The notes under the pieces were generated by a model. That model had not been told where the DNA came from, did not search any database, and saw nothing but the letters and a program-made list of their open reading frames with translations. 64,000 bases of DNA, taken from assembly GCA_020161615.1 (NCBI GenBank), contig JAIUPD010000005.1, positions 248,001 to 312,000 on the forward strand, written 5' to 3'. Numbering within the stretch: the stretch's first letter is position 1; the number at the start of each line of letters is the position of its first letter. This stretch comes from Pseudomonadota bacterium (GTDB taxonomy: Bacteria > Pseudomonadota > Alphaproteobacteria > Rhodobacterales > Rhodobacteraceae). The position numbers were made by a program, and so were the translations under genes. Of the stretch, positions 39,064-48,230 are shown one piece after another.

Positions 39064-40002
39064 TCAGCGCGGGGTGAAGATGGACCAGCCGGTGCGCTCG
39101 GCCAGCCGTTCCAGCGCCCGCGAGGCCAGCAGCGAATTGCCCACCGCGTTCAGCCCCGGCGACCAGCAGGCGACCGAGGCCTGACCCGGCGCCACGGCGA
39201 GAATGCCGCCCCCCACCCCGCTTTTCCCCGGCAACCCCACCCGGAAGGCGAATTCACCCGACCCGTCGTAATGCCCGCAGGTCAGCATCAGGGCGTTGAT
39301 CTGCCGCGCCATGCGCGAGGAGACGGCGCGCGGCCCATGCGGCGAGAGGCGCCCGTCGAAGGCCAGGAAGCGCCCGGCCCGGGCCAATTGCCGCACCGTC
39401 ATAGCTATGGCGCAATGGTGGAAATAAACGCCCAGCACCTTCGCCGGCTCGCCGCTGAGGACGCCGTAGCCGCGCATGAAATTGGCCAGCGCCACGTTGC
39501 GAAAGCCCGTCTCCTGTTCGGACCGCGCCACCGCCGGGTCGATGGCGATGTCGTCGTCGCCCGCCAGGTATTGCAGGAAGCGCAGGATCTCGCCCAGGGC
39601 CTCGCGCGGGGCATAGGAGGACAGCAGCGCATCGGTCACGGCGATGGCGCCGGCGTTGATGAAGGGGTTCCGGGGCCGACCCTTCTCGTATTCCAGCTGG
39701 ACGATGGAATTGAAGGGATCGCCCGAGGGCTCGCGCCCCACCCTGTCCCAGACCTTTTCGCCGTGCCGCCCCAGCGCCAGTGCCAGGGTAAAGACCTTGG
39801 ACACGCTCTGGATCGAAAACGGCACTTCGGTATCGCCCGCCGCGATCACCCGCCCATCGGGCAGCGCCAGTGCCAGGCCGAACTGGCCGGGGTCCATGCG
39901 GGCCAGTTCGGGGATGTAATCAGCGACCTGGCCGCGCTCGGTCTCGGCGGCCAGTTCGGCGGCGATTTCGGTCACGATCATCGGCAGGTCAAGCTCGGTC
40001 AT
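39064..40002 (-). CDS. glsA: glutaminase
   Basis: The enzyme deamidates glutamine to glutamate and ammonia. The 312-residue protein is of the serine-dependent beta-lactamase-like type: [17 protein letters not shown] holds the Ser-x-x-Lys catalytic pair (about residues 63-66). [16 protein letters not shown] and [18 protein letters not shown] are further family blocks. The ATG at 40002 is chosen since the family domain follows directly; another ATG at 40038 adds 12 residues without support. It is divergent from the VOC protein gene. Confidence 0.92.
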   Translation of the reverse strand: MTELDLPMIVTEIAAELAAETERGQVADYIPELARMDPGQFGLALALPDGRVIAAGDTEVPFSIQSVSKVFTLALALGRHGEKVWDRVGREPSGDPFNSIVQLEYEKGRPRNPFINAGAIAVTDALLSSYAPREALGEILRFLQYLAGDDDIAIDPAVARSEQETGFRNVALANFMRGYGVLSGEPAKVLGVYFHHCAIAMTVRQLARAGRFLAFDGRLSPHGPRAVSSRMARQINALMLTCGHYDGSGEFAFRVGLPGKSGVGGGILAVAPGQASVACWSPGLNAVGNSLLASRALERLAERTGWSIFTPR

Positions 40003-40098
40003 CCGGCGGTGATACGCCAGCGGGGCGGCGCTGGCCACGGGATTCCCTTGCCAGCCGCCCCGCCCCGCCGCAGGCTGGCCGAAAAGCCGGAGGATTCG

Positions 40099-40506
40099 AT
40101 GCCCCTACATCCTTACATCCATTTCCAGGGCACCTGCGCCGAAGCGCTGGCCTTCTATGCCGAGGTCTTCGGCGCCCCTCCCGCCAAGGCGATGCGCTAC
40201 AGCGAAGTCCCCGGCGCCGGGTTCGACAGCCAGCGGATCATTCACGCGCAGCTGGAGATCGCGGGCCGCACGCTGATGGCCTCGGATTTCCCCGAAGGTG
40301 TCGAGGGCGATCCGCAAAAGGCGGTGACCATCACCGCGACGCTGCCCAGCGTCGAGGAAGCCCGCGCTCGGTACGATGCGCTGATGGCGGGCGGCGATGT
40401 GATCCACCCTTTCGGGCCCAGCTTCTTCTCCGAAGGATTCGGCATGCTGCGTGACCGCTTCGGGACCCATTGGATCCTGATGAAGGAGAGCGCGGGCCTG
40501 CGCTGA
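40099..40506 (+). CDS. VOC-superfamily protein (PhnB/glyoxalase-like)
   Basis: The 135-residue protein starts [20 protein letters not shown], continues [20 protein letters not shown], and ends with [16 protein letters not shown], typical of the PhnB-type vicinal-oxygen-chelate fold. Most members have no proven reaction. A CCGGAGGATTCG site gives a confident start. It lies upstream of trpA in the same direction but with a 59-base gap. A functional link to tryptophan synthesis is not evident. Confidence 0.85.
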   Translation: MPLHPYIHFQGTCAEALAFYAEVFGAPPAKAMRYSEVPGAGFDSQRIIHAQLEIAGRTLMASDFPEGVEGDPQKAVTITATLPSVEEARARYDALMAGGDVIHPFGPSFFSEGFGMLRDRFGTHWILMKESAGLR

Positions 40507-40565
40507 GGCCTTGATTTCCCCCCATCCGCCGTGCGAGGCCTGTCACGCAATTCACGGGGGGCCCG

Positions 40566-41357
40566 ATGACCAGGATCGACGACACTTTCGCCCGTCTCAA
40601 GGCCGAGGGGAAAAAGGCCTTCGTGGCCTATATGATGGGCGGCGACCCTGACGAGGCCACCTCGCTGGCCATCATGCAGGGCCTGCCGGGCGCCGGTGTC
40701 GATGTCATCGAGCTGGGCATGCCCTTCACCGACCCGATGGCCGACGGGCCGACCATCCAGCGGGCCGGCCAACGCGCCCTCGACGGCGGCATAACCATGG
40801 ACAAGGTGCTGGCCATGGTCCGCGCCTTCCGCCAGGGCGACGCGACGACGCCCATCGTTCTCATGGGCTATTACAACCCGATCTATGCCCGGGGCGTGGA
40901 CCGCTTCCTGTCCGAGGCGGTCGAGGCCGGGATCGACGGGCTGATCGTGGTGGACCTGCCACCCGAGGAAGACAGCGAACTCTGCCTGCCCGCCCAGGCG
41001 GCGGGAATGAATTTCATCCGCCTCGCCACCCCCACCACCGATGACAAGCGCCTGCCGAAGGTCCTGCAGAATACCTCGGGCTTCGTCTATTACGTCTCGA
41101 TCACCGGGATCACCGGGGCAGCCGCGGCGCAGGCGGGCGATGTGGGGCCGGAAGTGGCGCGCATCAAGGCGGCGTCCGACCTGCCGGTGATCGTGGGCTT
41201 CGGCATCACCACGCCCGCGCAGGCACAGGCCATCGCCGGCGTCGCCGATGGCTGCGTCGTGGGCTCGGCCATCGTCAAGGAAATCGGCGAGGGCAAGCCC
41301 GTGGCCGAGGTCCTGTCCTTCGTCGCCTCGCTGGCCGAGGGGGCGCATCGGGGCTGA
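40566..41357 (+). CDS. trpA: tryptophan synthase alpha subunit TrpA
   Basis: TrpA cleaves indole-3-glycerol phosphate and passes indole to TrpB. The 263-residue barrel protein has the signatures [39 protein letters not shown] (catalytic glutamate and aspartate region), and [22 protein letters not shown] near the phosphate site. trpB is not adjacent within the window, so the trp genes are split here. A G-rich segment (ACGGGGGGCCCG) precedes the ATG. Confidence 0.95.
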   Translation: MTRIDDTFARLKAEGKKAFVAYMMGGDPDEATSLAIMQGLPGAGVDVIELGMPFTDPMADGPTIQRAGQRALDGGITMDKVLAMVRAFRQGDATTPIVLMGYYNPIYARGVDRFLSEAVEAGIDGLIVVDLPPEEDSELCLPAQAAGMNFIRLATPTTDDKRLPKVLQNTSGFVYYVSITGITGAAAAQAGDVGPEVARIKAASDLPVIVGFGITTPAQAQAIAGVADGCVVGSAIVKEIGEGKPVAEVLSFVASLAEGAHRG

Positions 41358-41467
41358 CCCCCGGCGTTTTCGCCCGTCCCTGGCGCGCAAAATCGACCCG
41401 CCCGGCCCCAGATCCGGCGGCCGGGCCGGTGCCGTTTTCCCCGCCCGGGGATCGCGCGCTTGCTTTC

Positions 41468-41608
41468 TTGACGAAATACTGTACACCAGAGGGGCTAGTT
41501 ACGCCGACCCGCACCCTGTCTCCTTCACCGGCTTCAGTCTGCTATTCGTACTGACCAAGCCGGGCTGCCGCATGTCGTGGGCAGCAAACCAAATGAAGGA
41601 GTCTCACG
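41468..41608 (+). promoter_or_regulatory. cold-shock gene promoter and leader
   Basis: TTGACG at 41468-41473 is followed, 20 bp further on, by GGGCTAGTT, a plausible promoter. The interval to the csp start is about 110 bases, fitting the long 5' leaders through which cold-shock mRNAs are regulated. ATGAAGGAGTCTCACG supplies a strong ribosome binding site. Confidence 0.4.
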
Positions 41609-41815
41609 ATGGCCAAAGGCACCGTGAAATGGTTCAACGCCACCAAGGGTTTCGGGTTCATCCAGCCGGAAACCGGGTCGAAGGACGTGTTCGTCCACAT
41701 CTCGGCGGTCGAGCGCGCGGGTCTGACCCAGCTCGCCGACGGTCAGAAAGTGACCTTCGAGATCGAGACCAGCCGTGATGGCCGCGAGTCGGCCCGCGAT
41801 CTCGCTCTTGCCTGA
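41609..41815 (+). CDS. cold-shock protein, CspA family
   Basis: The 68-residue single cold-shock domain protein contains both RNA-binding motifs, KGFGFIQPE (RNP1) and VFVHISAV (RNP2). It binds single-stranded RNA and DNA and melts mRNA structure. AAGGAG lies 10 bases before the ATG. Several paralogues usually occur per genome, so I give no gene symbol. A small gene and a strong terminator follow. Confidence 0.95.
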   Translation: MAKGTVKWFNATKGFGFIQPETGSKDVFVHISAVERAGLTQLADGQKVTFEIETSRDGRESARDLALA

Positions 41816-41876
41816 ATCGCGCCGCGCGGGGACGCCCGGCAAGGGCCCCGGCGCGACGGGAAAGACCAGATCCGGG

Positions 41877-42083
41877 ATGCCTGCATCCCGGGTTTCGGCC
41901 GAGTTTCTGCGGGGTCTCAGCCAGCCGGTTCTGGCGCCGCACGACAAGACGGCCGCCGCGGCGCGCGAGATCGTTTCGGCCGATGCACGCAAGCGCATCG
42001 AACGCAGCGCCGCGCTGAAAGCGGCCCGTCTTGCCCGCGATGCAGGCCTGCCATCCCCGGGCGTTTCCGGGGACGACGAGTAA
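41877..42083 (+). CDS. hypothetical protein, about 68 aa
   Basis: A small open frame with native codon bias encodes a basic helical protein (MPASRVSAEFLRGLSQPVLA, then ARKRIERSAALKAARLARDA). The in-frame sequence upstream overlaps the csp stop and looks non-coding. The ribosome binding site is weak (GATCCGGG), so it may depend on read-through from csp. A perfect 10-bp-stem terminator follows at 42157. I recognise no family; its position suggests co-transcription with the cold-shock gene. Confidence 0.45.
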   Translation: MPASRVSAEFLRGLSQPVLAPHDKTAAAAREIVSADARKRIERSAALKAARLARDAGLPSPGVSGDDE

Positions 42084-42156
42084 GCGCCTGAAAGATCAGA
42101 GTTTCCGCCGCCCGCCCCGGTGCTTCGCGCATCGGCAAGGGCCATGCGGAGAGAGA

Positions 42157-42185
42157 AGCGGCGGGGCCAACCCCGCCGCTTTTCC
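42157..42185 (+). terminator. terminator after csp and small gene
   Basis: AGCGGCGGGG, the loop CCAA, then CCCCGCCGCT followed by TTTCC forms a perfect 10-bp stem. It is one of the clearest Rho-independent terminators in the window. Confidence 0.85.
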
Positions 42186-42306
42186 ATGCCAACCCTGGCC
42201 TCCGCTGCGTCACCAAACCGTCACCGGTCTGTCGCCCCCCCGTTTCATCCCGCCGCCATGATCCGCGCGAGCATTGACTCGCAACCCATGGACTCAAGGT
42301 AGCCCG

Positions 42307-44193
42307 ATGACCGACAAAACCCGCCTTTCCGCCGACGAATGGGATGAAGCCAACTTCCCCCGCCCTGCCGAGACCGAGTTCGACCGTGTGGTCGAGCGCG
42401 CGCTGAGCCGCCGGGGCTTTCTGGGTGGTGTGGTGGCGCTGGGTTCGGGCGCGGCGGCGATGGGCCTCGGCGTGCTCAGCCCGCGCGCCGCTCTGGCCTC
42501 GACCACCGCGCGCTTCCCCTTCACCCCGATCGACGCGCAGACCGACGAACAGATCCACGTGCCGCAGGGCTACCGCGCCCGCGTTCTGGCCCGCTGGGGC
42601 GACGCGCTCTTCTCGGATGTCGAGGGCTATGACCTGACCGAGGGCGGCCCGGCCGCCGGTTCGGACCGCATCTTCGGCGAGAATACCGACGGGATGGAAA
42701 GCTTCCCCTTCCGCGGTCACGAGCTGATCGCGGTGAACCACGAATACACCAACAACGATATCAACCTGCCCGCCGGCCAGGACGGCGTTCCGGCCAATGC
42801 CGAGGACGTGCTGAAGCTGCAGAACCTGCAAGGCGTCACGGTGATGGAGATCGCCGAGGACGAGAACGGCTGGTCGGTGGTCAAGGACAGCCCCTTCAAC
42901 CGCCGCATCCACCACAACACGCCGATGGTGATGGCCGGTCCCGCCGCGGGCCATGCGCTGCTGCAGACCTCGGCCGATCCTGCGGGCCTCAACCCGCTGG
43001 GCACGCTGAACAATTGCGGCTCGGGCAAGACGCCCTGGGGCACCTATCTGACCTGCGAAGAGAATTTCAACGGCTATTTCGGCGCCAATGGCGAGCTGCC
43101 CACCGACCAGGTTCTGGCCGAGGGCTATACCCGTTACGGCATCAGCGCCGAAGGCTGGGGCTATGATTACCACAAATGGGACGCGCGCTTCGACGTGGCG
43201 GCCAACCCCAACGAACCCCACCGCCACGGCTGGGTGGTCGAGATCGACCCGACCGACCCGCAATCGACCCCGGTGAAGCACACCGGCCTCGGCCGCTTCA
43301 AGCATGAGAACGCCGAAGTGGTGCTGGCCCGCGACGGCCGCGTCGTGGTCTATATGGGCGACGACGAACGCGGCGAGTTCCTCTATCGCTTCGTCTCGAA
43401 CGGGGTCTACACGCCCGGCGGCGCGACCGAGGGGCTGCTCGATGACGGCATGCTGTCGGTCGCCCGGTTCAACGATGACGGCACCGGCGAATGGCTGGAT
43501 CTGACGCCCGAATCGACCGGGATGGACATGGCCGAGATCCTGGTCTTCGCCCGCACCGCCGGTTCGCGCGTCGGCGCCACGACCATGGACCGCCCGGAAT
43601 GGGTCGCCGTCAACCCCTACGCGGTCGAGGCCTATTGCTGCCTGACCAACAACACCCGCCGGGGCACCCGCCCCAATGCGGGCGGCGACGAGACCCCGGT
43701 CGGCGGCCCGAACCCCCGCGCCGAGAACCAGTACGGCCAGATCGTCCGCTGGTTCCCGCATGACGACGACCACGCCGCCGCCAGCTTCGACTGGGATCTC
43801 TATGTCATGGCCGGCAACCCGGCGGTGCATTCGGACGCCTATGCCGGCTCGCCCAATGTGACTGCGGGCAACATGTTCAACGCGCCGGATGGCATGGCCT
43901 TCGACTCGACCGGGCTTCTGTGGATCCAGACCGATGGCGAGGATTCGAACGAGGGTGATTTCGCCGGCCAGGGCAACAACCAGATGCTGGCGGGCGACCC
44001 GGTCTCGGGCGCGATCGCCCGCTTCCTCACCGGGCCGAAGGGCTCGGAAGTGACCGGCCTCTGCTGGTCCAGCGACCGGCGCACGATGTTCGTGGGCATC
44101 CAGCACCCGGGCGGTAGCTGGCCGGACGGCTCGGGCCTGCCGCGCTCGGCCATCGTCGCCGTGACGCGCGAGGATGGCGGGCTGGTGGGATGA
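42307..44193 (+). CDS. PhoX-family (DUF839) Tat-exported phosphatase-like protein
   Basis: The 628-residue protein has a twin-arginine signal (SRRGFLGGVVALGSGAAAMG, about residues 33-52) and the PhoX-like blocks NHEYTNNDINLPAG, TYLTCEENFNGYFG, WVVEIDPTDP and LGRFKHENAEVVLA. PhoX enzymes are calcium/iron-dependent alkaline phosphatases folded in the cytoplasm and exported by Tat. Key metal-site residues look present. The last codons and stop (GGG CTG GTG GGA TGA) lie inside a REP-like palindrome. I set the start at 42307, where TCAAGGTAGCCC precedes the ATG. Confidence 0.88.
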   Translation: MTDKTRLSADEWDEANFPRPAETEFDRVVERALSRRGFLGGVVALGSGAAAMGLGVLSPRAALASTTARFPFTPIDAQTDEQIHVPQGYRARVLARWGDALFSDVEGYDLTEGGPAAGSDRIFGENTDGMESFPFRGHELIAVNHEYTNNDINLPAGQDGVPANAEDVLKLQNLQGVTVMEIAEDENGWSVVKDSPFNRRIHHNTPMVMAGPAAGHALLQTSADPAGLNPLGTLNNCGSGKTPWGTYLTCEENFNGYFGANGELPTDQVLAEGYTRYGISAEGWGYDYHKWDARFDVAANPNEPHRHGWVVEIDPTDPQSTPVKHTGLGRFKHENAEVVLARDGRVVVYMGDDERGEFLYRFVSNGVYTPGGATEGLLDDGMLSVARFNDDGTGEWLDLTPESTGMDMAEILVFARTAGSRVGATTMDRPEWVAVNPYAVEAYCCLTNNTRRGTRPNAGGDETPVGGPNPRAENQYGQIVRWFPHDDDHAAASFDWDLYVMAGNPAVHSDAYAGSPNVTAGNMFNAPDGMAFDSTGLLWIQTDGEDSNEGDFAGQGNNQMLAGDPVSGAIARFLTGPKGSEVTGLCWSSDRRTMFVGIQHPGGSWPDGSGLPRSAIVAVTREDGGLVG

Positions 44194-44206
44194 AATCCCA
44201 CCCTAC
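44184..44206. repeat. REP-like palindrome overlapping a stop codon
   Basis: A copy in reverse orientation (GGTGGGATG...CCCACCCTAC) begins within the last codons of the PhoX-like gene and supplies its TGA. A second copy follows at 44294-44316 before the convergent argC gene. Confidence 0.85.
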
Positions 44207-44235
44207 GCCCTGACCCCGCCTCGGCACAGAAAAAG

Positions 44236-44270
44236 ACCGGGCCCCAGCGATGGGGCCCGGTTTCCTTTTG
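44236..44270 (+). terminator. terminator after the PhoX-like gene
   Basis: ACCGGGCCCC, the loop AGCGAT, then GGGGCCCGGT followed by TTCCTTTTG is a perfect 10-bp stem with a T-rich tail. It lies between the two REP-like copies. Confidence 0.88.
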
Positions 44271-44293
44271 ACGATGTCTGAGGACGCGGCGCC

Positions 44294-44316
44294 GTAGGGT
44301 GGGATTTCATCCCACC
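44294..44316. repeat. REP-like palindrome
   Basis: A forward copy (GTAGGGTGGGAT / ATCCCACC) ends 11 bases before the argC stop, in the convergent interval with the PhoX-like gene. Confidence 0.85.
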
Positions 44317-44327
44317 ACACTGCGCCG

Positions 44328-45245
44328 TCAGAGCCCCGCGCCCTCGTCCGCGCCCAGCATCAGGTTCAGGTTCTGCACCGCCGCACCCGAGGCCCCCTTG
44401 CCGAGGTTGTCGAGCACCGCGATCAGGACCGCCTCGCCGGTCTTCGGATTGCCATGCACCGACAGTTCCAGCCGATTGGTGCCGTTGAGCCGCTCGGGCC
44501 AGACCCGCGGCTCGTGGACCGAAGGCTCGACCACCGCGACGAAGCGTGCCCCGGCATAGGCCGCGCGCAGGGCTTCCTCGGCCGCTTTCATGCCCGCCTC
44601 GCCCAGGTCGCGCATATGGACGGCCACCGCCATCCCCTGCGCATACTGGCCGACCGAGGGCACGAAGACCGGGGCCCGGGACAGAAGCCCATGCGCCTTG
44701 ATCTCGGGCAGGTGCTTGTGGCCCTGCGCCGCGGCATAGAGGAAGGATCCCTTGACCTCGCCCGAGTCGTATTCGGCGATCATCGATTTGCCGCCGCCGG
44801 TATAGCCCGAGACGCCCGAGATCGAGGGCGGCGCATCCGGGTCGATCAGCCCCGCCTGCACCAGCGGCCGGATCAGGGCGATGGCGCAGGTCGACCAGCA
44901 GCCGGGGTTCGAGACGCGCGTGGCACCGGCGACCAGCGCCCGCTGCCCCTCGGCCATCTCGGGGAAACCGAAGACCCAGTCCGGCGCCACGCGATGCGCG
45001 GTCGAGGCGTCGATCAGCCGCGTGCCATAGGGCTCGGCCAGCGCCGCCGCTTCCTTGGCCGCATCGTCGGGCAGGCAGAGGATCGCCACATCGGCCTCGG
45101 CCAGCGCCTCGCGCCGGGCGCCTGCGTCCTTGCGTCGCTCGGCCGGGACCTGCACCAGCGTGATGTCGTCGCGGTGCTGCAGCCGCTCGCGGATCTGCAG
45201 CCCCGTGGTGCCGACTTCCCCATCGATGAAGACCTTGTGCGCCAT
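44328..45245 (-). CDS. argC: N-acetyl-gamma-glutamyl-phosphate reductase ArgC (type 2)
   Basis: ArgC reduces N-acetylglutamyl phosphate with NADPH in arginine synthesis. The 305-residue length and the start MAHKVFIDGEVGTTGLQIRE mark the shorter type 2 form. The nucleotide-binding GEVGTTG and the active-site VSNPGCWSTCAIALIRPL with its cysteine are clear, as is GVSGYTGGGKSMI. It stands alone and is divergent from the lldD-like gene. Confidence 0.94.
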   Translation of the reverse strand: MAHKVFIDGEVGTTGLQIRERLQHRDDITLVQVPAERRKDAGARREALAEADVAILCLPDDAAKEAAALAEPYGTRLIDASTAHRVAPDWVFGFPEMAEGQRALVAGATRVSNPGCWSTCAIALIRPLVQAGLIDPDAPPSISGVSGYTGGGKSMIAEYDSGEVKGSFLYAAAQGHKHLPEIKAHGLLSRAPVFVPSVGQYAQGMAVAVHMRDLGEAGMKAAEEALRAAYAGARFVAVVEPSVHEPRVWPERLNGTNRLELSVHGNPKTGEAVLIAVLDNLGKGASGAAVQNLNLMLGADEGAGL

Positions 45246-45378
45246 GGCGGATTCCTTTGTTCAGGCCCCGTCAGATAGGACAAACTGGCCAACGGGGCAA
45301 GCTTCGCGCAGCGCCCGCCGCGCGCTTGCGAGCCGCGCCGGGCGGTGGTAAGAAAACTTGACCAATCCCGGGGGAACC

Positions 45379-46548
45379 ATGAGCGCCATCACCACCATCG
45401 AAGACCTGCACCAGATCTACCGGCGCCGCGCCCCGAAGATGTTCTACGATTATTGCGAATCCGGCAGCTGGACCGAACAGACCTTCCGCGAGAACAAATC
45501 CGACTTCCAGAAGATCCACCTGCGCCAGCGCGTCGCGGTCGACATGTCGAACCGCACCACGGAAAGCACGATGATCGGCGAAAAGGTCGCGATGCCCGTG
45601 GCGCTGGCGCCCGTGGGGCTGACCGGCATGCAGCATGCGGATGGCGAGATCCTGGCGGCCAAGGCGGCCGAGGCCTTCGGCGTGCCCTTCACCCTCTCCA
45701 CCATGTCGATCTGCTCGATCGAGGATGTGGCCGCGCATACCACCAAGCCCTTCTGGTTCCAGCTCTATGTGATGAAGGACGAGGATTTCGTCCGCCGCAT
45801 CCTGCAACGCGCCAAGGACGCCGGCTGCTCGGCCCTGGTGCTGACACTGGACCTGCAATTGCTGGGCCAGCGTCACAAGGACCTGAAGAACGGCCTCTCG
45901 GCGCCGCCAAAGCTGACCCTGCCGACGATGGTGAATCTGGCGACCAAATGGCGCTGGGGCATGGGGATGCTGGGGACCAAGCGGCGGTTCTTCGGCAATA
46001 TCGTGGGACATGCGCAGGGGGTGGGCGATCCCGCCTCGCTCGGCGCCTGGACGGCCGAGCAATTCGACCCGCAACTCGACTGGGGCAAGATCGAGAAACT
46101 GCGCGACCAATGGGGCGGCAAGCTGATCCTCAAGGGCATCAACGATCCCGAGGATGCGGTGATGGCCGCGAAGATCGGCGCCGATGCGATCACGGTCTCG
46201 AACCACGGCGGGCGGCAACTCGACGGCGCCATGTCCTCGATCCGCATGCTGCCCTCGATCCTCGATGCGCTGCAGGGCGATACGGAAGTGCATCTCGACA
46301 GCGGCATCCGCACCGGCCAGGACGTGCTGAAGGCGCTGGCGCTGGGGGCCAAGGGCACGATGATCGGCCGCGCCTTCGTCTATGGGCTGGGGGCGATGGG
46401 CCAGGCGGGGGTGACCAAGGCGCTGGAGATCCTGCACATGGAGCTGGACAAGACCATGGCGCTCTGCGGCGAACGCGACGTGAAGGCGCTCGGCCGCCAC
46501 AACCTGATCCTGCCGCAGGGATTTGCGGACCCGACCGTGCAGCTCTGA
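45379..46548 (+). CDS. lldD: FMN-dependent alpha-hydroxy-acid dehydrogenase (L-lactate dehydrogenase type)
   Basis: The 389-residue TIM-barrel flavoprotein oxidises an alpha-hydroxy acid, most likely L-lactate, to the keto acid. Signatures: MFYDYCESGSWTEQTFREN at the N-terminus, LAPVGLTGMQHADGE, TLDLQLLGQRHKDLKNGL, and the catalytic block TVSNHGGRQLDGAMSS with His and Arg. The C-terminal FMN phosphate site reads LDSGIRTGQDVLKALALGA and MIGRAFVYG. The ATG at 45379 follows CCCGGGGGAACC. The substrate within the family cannot be fixed from sequence alone. Confidence 0.88.
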   Translation: MSAITTIEDLHQIYRRRAPKMFYDYCESGSWTEQTFRENKSDFQKIHLRQRVAVDMSNRTTESTMIGEKVAMPVALAPVGLTGMQHADGEILAAKAAEAFGVPFTLSTMSICSIEDVAAHTTKPFWFQLYVMKDEDFVRRILQRAKDAGCSALVLTLDLQLLGQRHKDLKNGLSAPPKLTLPTMVNLATKWRWGMGMLGTKRRFFGNIVGHAQGVGDPASLGAWTAEQFDPQLDWGKIEKLRDQWGGKLILKGINDPEDAVMAAKIGADAITVSNHGGRQLDGAMSSIRMLPSILDALQGDTEVHLDSGIRTGQDVLKALALGAKGTMIGRAFVYGLGAMGQAGVTKALEILHMELDKTMALCGERDVKALGRHNLILPQGFADPTVQL

Positions 46549-46823
46549 GGCGGCCGAGAGGTTTCGCCCTCGGCGGGAGCGGCGTTGCTGCGCCCGTCTC
46601 GGGCGCCGAAGAAAGGGGGCTGTCTGCCCCCCTCTTGGCCCGAGGGCCAATTCACCCCCCGAGGATATTTGAAGCGCAAAGATGAAGGTTAAGGGGGCGT
46701 TAAGCCGCCTTCTTTGCGCGTCAAATATCCGCGGGGGTTTCTCAAGGGGGTGGAAAACCCCCTTGAGCGGGGGGCGCGGGGGGCTGGCCCCCGCCACCGC
46801 GCAACGGCCCAGCGAACGCCCGG
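46549..46823. repeat. convergent interval with inverted GATATTTG blocks and hairpins
   Basis: Between two convergent genes lie two inverted blocks: GAGGATATTTGAAGCGCAAAG (46660-46680 region) and its approximate reverse complement CTTTGCGCGTCAAATATCC (46714-46732). They flank a short AAGGGGGCGTTAAGCC stretch. A hairpin at 46741-46767 (CTCAAGGGGG, seven-base loop, CCCCCTTGAG) follows. The same elements occur near 15.9 kb. No gene is visible; this is probably a bidirectional termination region. Confidence 0.65.
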
Positions 46824-48161
46824 CTAGTGGCCTCCGCGCGGCAGGATCAGCCGGGCGAGCAGCCCGCCATAGCCCGGAATCGTGCTCTCGCCCAGGTCCA
46901 GCCGGCCGCCATGGCTGCGCATCGCATCGGCGACGATCGCCAGCCCCAGCCCTGCCCCGCTCCCGCGCGAGGCGCCGCGGGCGAGGTCGAGCCGCACGAA
47001 GGGCCGCATCGCCGGCTCCCGGTGCTGGGGCGCGATCCCCTGCCCGTCATCGGCGACGCAGATCGTGACGCTGTCGGGTCCCTCCTCGATCCAGATCTGC
47101 GCCTTCGCGCCATAGCGCAGCGCGTTGCCGATCAGGTTGTCGACGGCCCGCGCCAGCATCTGCGGGCGGAGGTTCATCACCGGCCCCGCCGCCGCACCAA
47201 TGAAACGCACCGGCCGCCCGCCCCGCGCCGCCTCGGCCGCCCGCCGCGCGACCAGCGCGCCGAGGTCGGTCTCGACCTCGGTCTCCACCGCCTCGGTCCG
47301 GGCGAATTCCAGGAAGCGGTCGATCAGCGCCTCCATCTCGGCCACATCGGCCAGCAGCGCCCGCGCCTCGGGCTCGTCCTCCAGCATCGACAGCGCCAGC
47401 CGCATCCGGGTCAGCGGCGTGCGCAGGTCATGGCTCACCCCTGACAACATCAGTGTCCGCTGCTCGATATGCCGTTCGATCCGCGCCCGCATCTCCAGGA
47501 AGGCCTTGCCCGCGGCCCGCACCTCGGTCGCCCCGGCCACCCGATAGGGCAGGGTCTGGCCGTGGCCAAAAGCCTCGGCCGCCTGGGCGAGGCGCAGCAT
47601 CGGGCGCATCTGGTTCTTCAGATAGGTGAAGGAAATCATACCCATGACCACGCCGATCACCAGCGTCAGCACCAGCATCTGATGCGGGTTGCGCGCCGAG
47701 ATGCGGCTGAGCTGGAAGGCCAGTTCCAGATGCCCGTGCCGCCCGGCGAGCCAGAGGGTCACCCCCCCGTCATGGAGCGCGACCGAATCCATCTCCGGCA
47801 GCCCGCGCGCGAGTTCGCGCACCGCCAGCCGGCCCGAAAGGTCGTAGAACGGCAGATCCTCGGCCCGGGCGCTGGGGGGGGCTTCGGCAACGATCGCGGC
47901 GCGCAGGTCAAAGGCCCCCGCCAGCCGATCCACTGCCCGTTCGGCGGCGGCCACGTCCGGGGCGGCGTCGGCCTGGGCCAGGATGTGATGCGCGACCAGC
48001 ACGAAATTGGCCGTCATCTGCCGGGTCACCCCGTCGTAATGGCGCTGGATGAACGACAGCGAGACGACCAGCAGGATCGTGGTTACCGGCACGAAAACGA
48101 TCAGCGCGGCCCGCCAGTAGAGGCCGCGCGGAAAAATCGGTTTGAGCAGTCGGCCAAGCAT
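46824..48161 (-). CDS. sensor histidine kinase, EnvZ-like, orphan
   Basis: The 445-residue inner membrane kinase has two membrane spans (about residues 15-36 and 162-182) around a periplasmic domain, then a HAMP region and a kinase core. The core shows the H box SGVSHDLRTPLTRMRLAL, N box DNLIGNALRYG, G1 VADDGQGI and G2 GAGLGLAI. The overall layout resembles EnvZ, which with OmpR responds to osmolarity. No response regulator gene is adjacent: an MBL-fold hydrolase is divergent and lldD convergent. Its partner must be encoded elsewhere. Confidence 0.9.
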   Translation of the reverse strand: MLGRLLKPIFPRGLYWRAALIVFVPVTTILLVVSLSFIQRHYDGVTRQMTANFVLVAHHILAQADAAPDVAAAERAVDRLAGAFDLRAAIVAEAPPSARAEDLPFYDLSGRLAVRELARGLPEMDSVALHDGGVTLWLAGRHGHLELAFQLSRISARNPHQMLVLTLVIGVVMGMISFTYLKNQMRPMLRLAQAAEAFGHGQTLPYRVAGATEVRAAGKAFLEMRARIERHIEQRTLMLSGVSHDLRTPLTRMRLALSMLEDEPEARALLADVAEMEALIDRFLEFARTEAVETEVETDLGALVARRAAEAARGGRPVRFIGAAAGPVMNLRPQMLARAVDNLIGNALRYGAKAQIWIEEGPDSVTICVADDGQGIAPQHREPAMRPFVRLDLARGASRGSGAGLGLAIVADAMRSHGGRLDLGESTIPGYGGLLARLILPRGGH

Positions 48162-48230
48162 GGCGATACTCTAGGCGCCGCGTCGGCCCTTGGCCAGCGC
48201 CCGCCGCTCTCCTTCCCTGCGAGGCTTCCC

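Noticed and set aside
42274-42307. Earlier start for the PhoX-like gene
   Set aside because: The extra 11 residues precede a well-placed start and are not followed by features of a longer signal peptide; the Tat motif is at the usual distance from 42307.
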